6,329 nucleotides of DNA from assembly GCA_947445495.1 (NCBI GenBank), contig CANFEI010000079.1, forward strand, positions 1 through 6,329, in the 5' to 3' direction. The stretch comes from Alcaligenaceae bacterium (GTDB lineage Bacteria; Pseudomonadota; Gammaproteobacteria; Burkholderiales; Burkholderiaceae). Below, piece by piece: positions 1 to 5,728 of the stretch (position 1 is its first letter; each line of letters begins with the position of its first letter). Below the pieces are notes generated by a model. The model was not told where the DNA came from. It searched no databases and saw nothing but the letters and a program-made list of their open reading frames with translations. Position numbers and translations under genes: made by a program.

Positions 1-83
1 AGGCCGAAGCGCTTATCGCTGCAAACCCGCCGAGCAATACCCCCGCAGGCTCAGGCATCACCCAGCCCGGCTCTGCAAACTAA
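1..83 (+). CDS. C-terminal end of an upstream gene, possibly TatC (partial)
   Basis: An open frame enters from the left edge and ends at a TAA at 81-83. Only 26 residues are visible. They form a hydrophilic, Pro/Ser/Asn-rich tail with no membrane segment or motif. The reading frame alone does not identify the protein. In Burkholderiales the genes tatA-tatB-tatC commonly lie just before a minus-strand DegQ-type protease gene and the Nif3-like and pet genes. TatC proteins of this group end in a variable hydrophilic cytoplasmic tail after the sixth membrane helix. TatC, the twin-arginine signal receptor of the Tat translocase, is therefore the best guess, made from context. The gene converges with the DegQ-like gene, leaving 36 bp between the stops and no convincing terminator there. 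An unrelated open frame cannot be excluded. Confidence 0.45.
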   Translation, partial: AEALIAANPPSNTPAGSGITQPGSAN

Positions 84-119
84 AGCGTGATCGCGGGCTT
101 ATTGCAGCCGAACAGGCCG

Positions 120-563
120 CTAACCCGCAACGACTGAAAGGTTCTGCACTTTCCCGTTTCGGTAGACGCCTAGCTCGATCTTATCGCCTGGCTCCTTCGC
201 GGCGATGCGTGCCATCAGTTTAGGCGTGTCTCCGACAGGGCTGCCATCTAGGGTCTGGACGATGTCGCCCACACGCAGTCCGCCTTTTGCTCCCGGACCG
301 TCGCGCAATAGCCCCGCGATGATCACGCCCGTTGGGCGCTCTAATCCAAAGGCCTTCGCCAGATCCGCCGTCATATCCTGTGGCTCAATGCCAAGCCAGC
401 CTCGCTTGACATACCCATGGGCAACAATTTGTTCCAGTTGCCCCCCAGAAACGCTCTGTTTATCGGGGCGCGCCAACCAATCCGGGCGCAAAGTCACCAC
501 CACGAATAAAATCGCTAAACAAACCGTTACTGCTTGAGCAAAAATCAGCCAAGTTCGACGCAG
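120..563 (-). CDS. Membrane-anchored PDZ protein: DegQ/HtrA-family protein lacking the peptidase domain
   Basis: The frame ends at a TAG at 122-120. Read from a CTG at 563-561 it gives 147 residues: a short basic start (LRR), one membrane helix (about residues 5-24, ending before TLRPDWL), a short linker (31-40), then a PDZ domain (about 42-147). The PDZ part shows the family's GWLGIEPQD carboxylate-binding loop (residues 55-63) and a GLRVGDIV segment (95-102). Both ends match Burkholderiales DegQ-like S1C periplasmic serine proteases, which normally run to roughly 370-400 residues. The trypsin-like domain between them is absent: no catalytic His, Asp or GNSGG serine motif. It looks like an in-frame deletion joining the anchor to the hinge helix (QLEQIVAHG) before the PDZ domain. 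No ATG, GTG or TTG precedes the anchor in frame before the stop at 620-618. The first standard start is a GTG at 503, which would cut the helix. It may be a decaying pseudogene, a functional protease-less PDZ protein, or an assembly deletion. Confidence 0.75.
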   Translation of the reverse strand: MRRTWLIFAQAVTVCLAILFVVVTLRPDWLARPDKQSVSGGQLEQIVAHGYVKRGWLGIEPQDMTADLAKAFGLERPTGVIIAGLLRDGPGAKGGLRVGDIVQTLDGSPVGDTPKLMARIAAKEPGDKIELGVYRNGKVQNLSVVAG

Positions 564-572
564 TTTGTTTTC

Positions 573-576
573 AGGA
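573..576 (+). promoter_or_regulatory. Ribosome binding site deciding the Nif3-like start
   Basis: AGGA lies five bases before the ATG at 582. No comparable purine-rich site precedes the in-frame TTG at 534. This supports the shorter 264-residue protein. Confidence 0.5.
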
Positions 577-581
577 AAATT

Positions 582-1376
582 ATGACCTCTGTCTCGACCC
601 GCGAACTCTGTGCCTGGCTAGATACCACCCTCAAGGTCGCATCATTTAAAGACTACTGCCCAAACGGTCTGCAGGTCGAAGGTCTTGAGCGAGTGTCCTA
701 TATTATCGCGGGCGTCACCGCAAGTCAGGCGTTGATCGACATCGCGATTGAGCGGGGCGCCGATGCACTACTCGTGCACCACGGCTGGTTTTGGCGGGGC
801 GATGATCCACGCATACGAGGCACGCAACGCACCCGTCTGGCTTCACTTCTTGCAGCAAATATCAATCTTCTCGCCTATCACCTACCCCTTGATGCCCATC
901 CAATGCTGGGGAATAACGCTCAGCTAGCCTCCCGCTTAGGTTTAGTGGTCTCTCTACAAGAACCGATCGTTGGAGACTCAGTCGGCGCACCGCGTACAGC
1001 AGGCTCATCAAATCTGATTTGGCTGGGCTCCATGCCCGGTGCTGCCACCCTTGGTGAGGTGGCCACCCAAGTCGCTTCGCGGCTTGGGCGCGAACCGCTT
1101 GTGGTCGGCGCACCCGATCAGCCTGCGAAGACGATCGCGTGGTGTACGGGCGCCGCACAAGGAATGTTTAGTGAAGCGATCGATGCGGGGGCAGATATCT
1201 TCATCACCGGTGAGGTGTCTGAACCCACTGTGCACTTGGCACGAGAATCTGGTGTTGGCTTTATCGGTGCTGGGCACCACGCCACCGAACGCTATGGTGT
1301 CCAGGCGCTCGCTCAGGCAATCCAACAGCAGTTCGGTGTAAAGGTTGACTTTATAGACATCGACAACCCGGTTTAA
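582..1376 (+). CDS. Nif3-like dinuclear metal centre protein (YbgI family)
   Basis: 264 residues, close to the usual length of the bacterial Nif3/YbgI family (about 250). These proteins form toroidal hexamers with a two-metal site per subunit. The family is often labelled GTP cyclohydrolase I type 2, but its cellular reaction is not settled. The metal-site motifs are all present: LLVHHG (His66, His67), YHLPLDAH (His100, Asp104) and GHHATER (His232, Glu236). The N-terminal DYCPNGLQVEG segment is also typical. The ATG at 582 is chosen over an in-frame TTG at 534 because an AGGA lies 5 bases before it and the family begins close to this point. The extra 16 residues from 534 would lie antisense to the membrane anchor of the divergent DegQ-like gene. 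The start is 18 bp from the likely start of that gene, so any promoter must sit inside neighbouring coding sequence. The stop lies 5 bp from the stop of the convergent mscL. The gene appears intact. Confidence 0.93.
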   Translation: MTSVSTRELCAWLDTTLKVASFKDYCPNGLQVEGLERVSYIIAGVTASQALIDIAIERGADALLVHHGWFWRGDDPRIRGTQRTRLASLLAANINLLAYHLPLDAHPMLGNNAQLASRLGLVVSLQEPIVGDSVGAPRTAGSSNLIWLGSMPGAATLGEVATQVASRLGREPLVVGAPDQPAKTIAWCTGAAQGMFSEAIDAGADIFITGEVSEPTVHLARESGVGFIGAGHHATERYGVQALAQAIQQQFGVKVDFIDIDNPV

Positions 1377-1381
1377 TTTGC

Positions 1382-1846
1382 TTACTTTTTAAGCGAATCG
1401 CGAATCTCTCGCAGCAACAGCACGTTTTCGGGTACTAGGGGCGCGGCGGCCTCTAAGTCCATCTTTTTGCGCGCCGTATTGATCGCCTTCACCATCCAGA
1501 AGATCACAAACGCCAGCAACACAAAGTTGATCACGATGGTTAAAAAATTACCCCAGGCAAAAATAGTTGCCCCTGCCTTTGTCAGGTCAGCATAAGTTTC
1601 TGGGCCGACGTAGCCCGTCGGGCGGGATAACACCACAAACTTGTTACTGAAGTCCATCGATCCGCCAACCAAAAAGTTAACGATCGGCATCACGATATCT
1701 TTAACAAGAGAGTCAACAATTTTGCCAAAGGCGGCACCCACAATGACACCGATTGCGAGGTCAACAACGCTTCCCCGTACGGCAAACTCGCGAAACTCCT
1801 TAAATATTCCGCGCGATTCCTTCAAAATCTCTTCACCTTGGATCAT
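1382..1846 (-). CDS. mscL: Large-conductance mechanosensitive channel MscL
   Basis: 154 residues. MscL is an inner-membrane pentamer that opens under membrane tension and releases solutes during osmotic downshock. The signature runs from [11 protein letters not shown] (15-25, N-terminal amphipathic helix) into TM1 (about 28-57, [20 protein letters not shown], the pore-lining helix). A periplasmic loop follows (about 62-95), then TM2 (about 98-121, [19 protein letters not shown]), and a charged C-terminal cytoplasmic helix ending [12 protein letters not shown]. The ATG at 1846 is chosen because AAGGGA lies 7 bases before it. An in-frame ATG at 1915 would add 23 residues without a ribosome binding site and without family precedent. 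With the 1846 start, about 13 residues precede the usual family beginning, within the normal range. The gene converges with the Nif3-like gene (5-bp gap) and diverges from petA. It has no metabolic link to the pet operon that I know of. Confidence 0.96.
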   Translation of the reverse strand: MIQGEEILKESRGIFKEFREFAVRGSVVDLAIGVIVGAAFGKIVDSLVKDIVMPIVNFLVGGSMDFSNKFVVLSRPTGYVGPETYADLTKAGATIFAWGNFLTIVINFVLLAFVIFWMVKAINTARKKMDLEAAAPLVPENVLLLREIRDSLKK

Positions 1847-1853
1847 TTGTCTT

Positions 1854-1859
1854 TCCCTT
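1854..1859 (-). promoter_or_regulatory. Ribosome binding site deciding the mscL start
   Basis: On the minus strand AAGGGA precedes the ATG at 1846 with a 7-base gap. The alternative ATG at 1915 has no purine-rich site before it, so this site fixes the 154-residue form. Confidence 0.55.
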
Positions 1860-1884
1860 ACTGTGAGTCTGTCTTGGCTAGCGC

Positions 1885-1890
1885 TATAAT
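1885..1890 (+). promoter_or_regulatory. Possible sigma-70 -10 element for petABC
   Basis: A perfect TATAAT lies in the divergent region about 140 bp before petA, upstream of the mscL start and pointing toward petA. The hexamer 18 bp upstream (CTGTGA, 1861-1866) matches the -35 consensus at only three positions, so the promoter is not secure. A second, weaker -10-like CATAAT lies at 1972-1977. If the first is used, the petA leader would be roughly 135 nt. The AT-rich stretch 1885-1905 could also serve an mscL promoter on the other strand. Confidence 0.3.
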
Positions 1891-1985
1891 AAGAGGTTAA
1901 TTTAAGTTGTGACATCTGTACAGAAGCAAGCTCGCTGGGGTCGCCCCGCTAGGATGTCTTCGAAGCCGCGTCATAATGAACTTTT

Positions 1986-2020
1986 CTGCAATGTGTTGGC
2001 TCAAACGCGTTGGCTGCAAT
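1986..2020 (+). repeat. Interleaved short direct repeats before petA
   Basis: CTGCAAT occurs at 1986-1992 and 2014-2020. TTGGCT occurs at 1996-2001 and 2010-2015, the second copy running into the second CTGCAAT. A third TTGGCT lies at 1874-1879. The block ends just before the petA ribosome binding site (AAGGA, 2021-2025). It could be a regulator site or chance; no known operator is recognised. Confidence 0.3.
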
Positions 2021-2031
2021 AAGGATAGAAG

Positions 2032-2673
2032 ATGAGTCAAGATTCAATTGTGCACGATGACGAAGGCGCGGTTCCACAAACCCTGCCGTCAGACCCCTCA
2101 CGACGCTTCTGGATCGGCACCACCTGTGCCGTTGGCGGAGCAGCGGGCGCGGCGCTAGCCGTGCCGTTCGTCAGTACTTTTGCGCCGAGCGAGAAAGCGC
2201 GCGCAGCAGGCGCCCCGGTTGAGGTCGATGTCAGCACCCTTGCCCCGGGCGAAATGCGCACGGTCGAATGGCGCGGCAAGCCGGTGTGGATCATTAACCG
2301 CAGCAAAGAACAACTTGGTACGCTTAAGCAAAACGACAGTGAACTCGCAGATCCAAAGTCACTGCGCCCAGGTTTCACGCCCGCTTATGCAAAAAACGAA
2401 TGGCGCTCACGTAAACCAGACCTCTTCGTTGCCGTTGGCATCTGCACGCACTTGGGTTGCTCACCTACGCCAAAGTTTGTAACAGGGCCACAACCTAGCC
2501 TGCCCAATAACTGGGATGGCGGGTTCTTGTGCCCCTGCCACGGATCAACCTTCGACATGGCAGGTCGCGCTTATAAAAATAAGCCTGCGCCAGACAACCT
2601 CGAAGTGCCGCCCTATCAATATCTGAGCGATACCCGCATCATTATTGGTGTAGACGAAACCAACAAGGCCTAA
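2032..2673 (+). CDS. petA: Ubiquinol-cytochrome c reductase, Rieske iron-sulfur subunit
   Basis: 213 residues, a usual bacterial length. This subunit of the cytochrome bc1 complex takes one electron from ubiquinol at the Qo site and passes it from its [2Fe-2S] cluster to cytochrome c1. A twin-arginine signal anchor is visible: DPSRRFWIGTT (Arg24-Arg25) followed by a hydrophobic segment (about 31-50). The protein should therefore be exported folded by the Tat system and kept anchored by an uncleaved helix. The cluster motifs CTHLGC (Cys138, His140, Cys143) and CPCHGS (Cys167, Cys169, His170) are complete: Cys138/His140 and Cys167/His170 bind the cluster, and Cys143/Cys169 form the stabilising disulfide. 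The start is supported by AAGGA 6 bases before the ATG. It is the first gene of petABC, with 59 bp to petB. Confidence 0.98.
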   Translation: MSQDSIVHDDEGAVPQTLPSDPSRRFWIGTTCAVGGAAGAALAVPFVSTFAPSEKARAAGAPVEVDVSTLAPGEMRTVEWRGKPVWIINRSKEQLGTLKQNDSELADPKSLRPGFTPAYAKNEWRSRKPDLFVAVGICTHLGCSPTPKFVTGPQPSLPNNWDGGFLCPCHGSTFDMAGRAYKNKPAPDNLEVPPYQYLSDTRIIIGVDETNKA

Positions 2674-2732
2674 CCCGCCCCCTGAACCACACCGCATAAC
2701 GCGATACTGATTAAAGTAAAAGGAGCCGTTGC

Positions 2733-4112
2733 ATGGCTGGCGAAAAATCCGTCGAAACGACCGGACTGTTAGGCTGGATAGACCGTCGCTTTCCGTTGAC
2801 ATCAACATACAAAGCGCATTTGTCTGAATACTATGCCCCAAAGAACTTCAATTTTTGGTATTTTTTTGGTGCGTTGTCTCTGCTAGTTCTGGTCCTGCAA
2901 ATCGTGACCGGCATATTTTTAGTGATGCACTACAAACCCGATGCGCAATTTGCGTTTCAGTCCGTTGAATACATCATGCGCGAAGTGCCTGGCGGCTGGT
3001 TTATCCGTTACATGCACTCCACTGGCGCCTCGATGTTTTTTGTCGTGGTCTATCTGCACATGACCCGCGCATTGATTTACGGCTCCTATCGTAAGCCACG
3101 CGAGCTCGTCTGGATTTTTGGTGTGGGAATTTTCCTGTGCTTGATGGCAGAAGCCTTCTTTGGTTACCTCCTGCCCTGGGGTCAAATGTCCTTCTGGGGT
3201 GCGCAGGTGATCGTGAACCTGTTCTCGGCTATTCCCTTCATTGGACCTGAGCTCTCGCTCTGGATTCGCGGCGATTACGTCGTCTCGGACGCCACACTCA
3301 ATCGCTTCTTTGCCTTCCATGTCATCGCGATTCCTTTGGTCTTGCTAGGCCTGGTTGCCGCGCACGTCATTGCCTTGCACGAAGTCGGTTCAAACAACCC
3401 AGATGGCGTTGACATTAAGGCCAAACAAGACAAATACGGTCGCCCGCTTGATGGGATTCCTTTCCACCCTTACTACACCGTGCACGACATCATGGGGTTT
3501 GTCGGCTTCCTAATCATCTTTATGGCGATTATTTTCTTCGCGCCAGAGATGGGTGGTTATTTCCTTGAATACAACAACTTCGTCCCAGCCAATCCACTGG
3601 TCACACCATTGCACATTGCGCCGGTCTGGTATTTCACGCCGTTCTACTCAATGCTTCGCGCAACGACCGATGACTTCACTTGGGTCTTGGCTGGCAGTGC
3701 TGCTCTGGGTGCAATCGTATTGTTCTTTCGTACGAAGGGCCTCATCAAGTTGATCGCCCCGATCGCATTGCTTGCGGTCGCCGTGTTGCTGCGCGTAATT
3801 GATGCGAAATTCTGGGGTGTGGTCGCCATGGGTGGCTCAGTTGTGTTGCTGTTCTTCCTGCCTTGGCTCGATTACAGCCCGGTTAAGTCCATTCGCTACC
3901 GTCCTGGTTGGCACAAGACGCTTTATGGCATCTTCTTTGCAAACTTCATCGTGCTGGGTTACCTCGGCACTCAAGCACCGACTGACATTTTCAACCTGAT
4001 GTCGCAAGTTGGCACGCTCATCTATCTGGCATTTTTCTTCCTGATGCCAGTCTGGAGTCGCTTGGGTGCGTTCAAGCCGGTCCCTGACCGTGTCACGTTC
4101 CAAGCCCACTGA
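2733..4112 (+). CDS. petB: Ubiquinol-cytochrome c reductase, cytochrome b subunit
   Basis: 459 residues, with the N- and C-terminal parts of cytochrome b fused as in proteobacterial bc1 complexes. It is the membrane core of the complex, carrying hemes bL and bH and both quinone sites (Qo and Qi). Haem ligands are His95 and His109 in helix B and His196 and His211 in helix D. The helix D pair is 15 apart, against 14 in mitochondrial cytochrome b. The Qo-site motif is PVWY (residues 297-300) in place of mitochondrial PEWY, which I recall as usual in beta- and gammaproteobacteria. About eight or more hydrophobic helices are visible, from LSLLVLVLQIVTGIFLVMH (48-66) to the last one near 424-441. 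An AGGAG 7 bases before the ATG supports the start. It lies between petA and petC, the petC start being 25 bp beyond this stop. Confidence 0.98.
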   Translation: MAGEKSVETTGLLGWIDRRFPLTSTYKAHLSEYYAPKNFNFWYFFGALSLLVLVLQIVTGIFLVMHYKPDAQFAFQSVEYIMREVPGGWFIRYMHSTGASMFFVVVYLHMTRALIYGSYRKPRELVWIFGVGIFLCLMAEAFFGYLLPWGQMSFWGAQVIVNLFSAIPFIGPELSLWIRGDYVVSDATLNRFFAFHVIAIPLVLLGLVAAHVIALHEVGSNNPDGVDIKAKQDKYGRPLDGIPFHPYYTVHDIMGFVGFLIIFMAIIFFAPEMGGYFLEYNNFVPANPLVTPLHIAPVWYFTPFYSMLRATTDDFTWVLAGSAALGAIVLFFRTKGLIKLIAPIALLAVAVLLRVIDAKFWGVVAMGGSVVLLFFLPWLDYSPVKSIRYRPGWHKTLYGIFFANFIVLGYLGTQAPTDIFNLMSQVGTLIYLAFFFLMPVWSRLGAFKPVPDRVTFQAH

Positions 4113-4126
4113 GCCTAACTTTAATT

Positions 4127-4131
4127 ACGGA
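4127..4131 (+). promoter_or_regulatory. Ribosome binding site deciding the petC start
   Basis: ACGGA lies 6 bases before the ATG at 4138. It directly abuts the ATG at 4132, which is too close to serve that codon. This favours the second ATG and a protein beginning MIKKLL. Confidence 0.4.
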
Positions 4132-4137
4132 ATGACC

Positions 4138-4989
4138 ATGATCAAGAAGCTGCTTTGTGCTCTTGCCCTAGTAATCACTTGCTCTGGCGCGCACGCTGCG
4201 GGTGGCGACTTTCCCCTCGACAAAGCCCCAAACCGCATTAGCGATCTCGCTGCACTACAGAACGGCGCCAAGCTGTTTGTGAACTACTGCTTGAACTGTC
4301 ACAGCGCCTCTGCAGTGCGCTACAACACGCTCAAGGATATTGGTCTGACGGATCAGCAAATCCGCGACAGCTTGTTATTCACTGGCGAGAAGGTAGGCGA
4401 TTTAATGATGGGGTCTGTGTCGGCCAAAGATGGAAAAGTGTGGCTCGGTGCGACACCTCCTGACTTGTCTGTCATGGCAAGAGCAAAATCCATCAATGCC
4501 GGTCCAACAGGATCTGACTATATTTATACCTACCTGCGGACTTACTACAGGGATACAAGCAAAGCGACAGGTTGGGATAACCTTGCGTTTCCAAACTCAG
4601 CTATGCCTCATGTGTTGTGGGATCGTCAGGGACCGCGGGAATTAACAACAACGACCGTGCATCAGCTTCCTGCGCAGGCAGACAAGCCTGCAGGCTGGGA
4701 ACGTATCGTCACCACCTTTGATGCGGCCGGGTATGTCACATCAAAAGCCGAACCTCTGCCGAACTACCGTGGCAAGGCAAGTGTCGACCACAAGTTCAAA
4801 GCGCTTGAGCCTCAACGCACAGCAACCTACGACAACGACATCGCCGACTTGACGGCATTCCTGACTTGGATGTCGGAGCCTATTCAACAAAAACGCAAAC
4901 AAATCGGCGTGTGGGTCTTGCTCTTCTTGGGCGTGTTCTTTGTTATCGCTTGGCGCCTGAATGCATCGTTCTGGAAACACGTTAAGTAA
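4138..4989 (+). CDS. petC: Ubiquinol-cytochrome c reductase, cytochrome c1 subunit
   Basis: 283 residues from the ATG at 4138; starting at 4132 would add only Met-Thr. It is the c-type haem subunit of the bc1 complex, taking electrons from the Rieske cluster and passing them to a soluble or membrane cytochrome c. A Sec signal peptide is evident: MIKK, a hydrophobic core (5-15), and a likely cut after AHA (about residue 20). The haem site is CLNCH (Cys51, Cys54, His55). Met156, in NSAMPHVLW, is the likely sixth ligand. A single C-terminal anchor helix (about 256-272) is followed by a short cytoplasmic tail ending in WKHVK. The open frame extends back into petB, to about 4066, but that part has no ribosome binding site and would sit ahead of the signal peptide. 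It is the last gene of petABC and is followed at once by a terminator. Confidence 0.97.
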   Translation: MIKKLLCALALVITCSGAHAAGGDFPLDKAPNRISDLAALQNGAKLFVNYCLNCHSASAVRYNTLKDIGLTDQQIRDSLLFTGEKVGDLMMGSVSAKDGKVWLGATPPDLSVMARAKSINAGPTGSDYIYTYLRTYYRDTSKATGWDNLAFPNSAMPHVLWDRQGPRELTTTTVHQLPAQADKPAGWERIVTTFDAAGYVTSKAEPLPNYRGKASVDHKFKALEPQRTATYDNDIADLTAFLTWMSEPIQQKRKQIGVWVLLFLGVFFVIAWRLNASFWKHVK

Positions 4990-4999
4990 GTTATTTTCG

Positions 5000-5040
5000 G
5001 GCCGGCGTCTGCTCGACGTAGACGCTGGCCTTTCGCTTTT
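5000..5040 (+). terminator. Intrinsic terminator after petC
   Basis: An 11-bp stem (arms 5000-5010 and 5020-5030, GC-rich, one G-U pair) closes a 9-base loop and is followed by TTTCGCTTTT. It begins 10 bp after the petC stop and lies 33 bp before the sspA start. It therefore separates the pet operon from sspAB, fully or partly. Confidence 0.87.
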
Positions 5041-5072
5041 ATCCGCATTCATTTTTAGGACGGAAATCCATC

Positions 5073-5684
5073 ATGATGGTCCTCTACTCCGGAACCACCT
5101 GCCCATTTTCACATCGCTGCCGCTTTGTGTTGTTCGAAAAAGGGATGGATTTCGAAATCCGCGACATCGACTTGTACAACAAGCCTGAAGACATTGCGGT
5201 CATGAACCCGTATGGTCAAGTCCCCATCTTGGTTGAGCGCGATTTGATTTTGTACGAATCAAACATCATCAACGAATACATCGACGAGCGCTTTCCGCAC
5301 CCCCAATTAATGCCTGCGGATCCGGTGATGCGTGCGCGCACCCGTCTGTTCTTGTACAACTTTGAAAAAGAGCTCTTCATTCACGTCGCAGCGCTTGAGG
5401 ACCGTGCGTTACGCGGCGACGAAAAGCGACTCAATGTGGCACGCACCGCCGTACGTGACCGCTTGTCGCAACTCGCGCCACTGCTGCTTAAGAACAAGTA
5501 CATGCTTGGCGAAGAATTCTCGATGCTCGATGTCGCCATGGCACCGCTCTTGTGGCGCCTTGACCACTACGGTATTGAGCTACCAAAAACCGCCGTGCCA
5601 ATCCAAAAGTACGGTGAGCGTATTTTTTCGCGCCCAGCCTATATCGAAGCACTGACGCCCTCCGAGAAGGTGATGCGCCGCTAA
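5073..5684 (+). CDS. sspA: Stringent starvation protein A (RNA polymerase-associated, GST fold)
   Basis: 203 residues, matching the SspA family (about 200-212). In E. coli SspA binds RNA polymerase holoenzyme and alters transcription during starvation, acid stress and phage P1 growth. It has a glutathione S-transferase fold but is not known to act as a transferase. The thioredoxin-like N-terminal domain is residues 1-80: TTCPFSHR near 8-15, the cis-proline segment GQVPIL with Pro51, and YESNII at 61-66. A helical C-terminal domain follows (about 88-200). The FPHPQLMP segment (74-81) holds the conserved Pro-His-Pro surface patch of SspA proteins. Cys10-Pro-Phe-Ser is retained here, unlike in E. 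coli SspA. Homologues begin with the double Met, so the first ATG is kept; AGGA lies 12 bases before it, rather far, with CGGA closer. It follows the petC terminator and pairs with sspB 44 bp downstream. Confidence 0.96.
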   Translation: MMVLYSGTTCPFSHRCRFVLFEKGMDFEIRDIDLYNKPEDIAVMNPYGQVPILVERDLILYESNIINEYIDERFPHPQLMPADPVMRARTRLFLYNFEKELFIHVAALEDRALRGDEKRLNVARTAVRDRLSQLAPLLLKNKYMLGEEFSMLDVAMAPLLWRLDHYGIELPKTAVPIQKYGERIFSRPAYIEALTPSEKVMRR

Positions 5685-5720
5685 TTGCGACGCAAACCCC
5701 GTGAATCACAACGGCGTCAG
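5652..5720 (+). repeat. 8-bp inverted repeat linking the end of sspA to the sspB ribosome binding site
   Basis: CTGACGCC at 5652-5659 (inside the last codons of sspA) is perfectly complementary to GGCGTCAG at 5713-5720. The second arm overlaps the likely sspB ribosome binding site (CAGG, 5718-5721). The loop is 53 nt and itself contains a small palindrome (TTGCGACGCAA, 5685-5695). If formed in mRNA, the pairing could tie sspB translation to that of sspA. Chance is a real alternative. Confidence 0.3.
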
Positions 5721-5728
5721 GTCTCTTA

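Noticed and set aside
93..128. Inverted repeat GCGGGCTTA / TAACCCGC between the possible tatC end and the DegQ-like gene.
   Set aside because: It needs a bulge and a loop of about 19 bases and has no T-run on either strand, so a terminator call is not supported.
534..581. N-terminal extension of the Nif3-like protein from a TTG at 534 (16 extra residues).
   Set aside because: No ribosome binding site before it, it is antisense to the DegQ-like anchor, and the ATG at 582 has AGGA at good distance and matches the family start.
862..1325. Long open frames on the strand opposite the Nif3-like gene.
   Set aside because: They are shadows of a gene with complete family motifs. Their products show no recognisable domain and have no ribosome binding sites.
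1380..1394. Hairpin GCTTA/TAAGC around the convergent ends of the Nif3-like gene and mscL.
   Set aside because: A 5-bp AT-rich stem lying within the mscL stop and last codons is too weak to call a bidirectional terminator.
1847..1915. MscL with 23 extra N-terminal residues from the ATG at 1915.
   Set aside because: No ribosome binding site, not known in the family, and it would overlap the putative petA promoter. The ATG at 1846 has AAGGGA 7 bases upstream.
2919..3320. A 133-residue open frame antisense to petB.
   Set aside because: Its composition reflects the reverse of membrane-helix codons, it has no start signal, and petB is intact.
4066..4137. Cytochrome c1 frame extended back into petB.
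   Set aside because: It would place 24 hydrophilic residues before a clear Sec signal peptide and has no start signal of its own.
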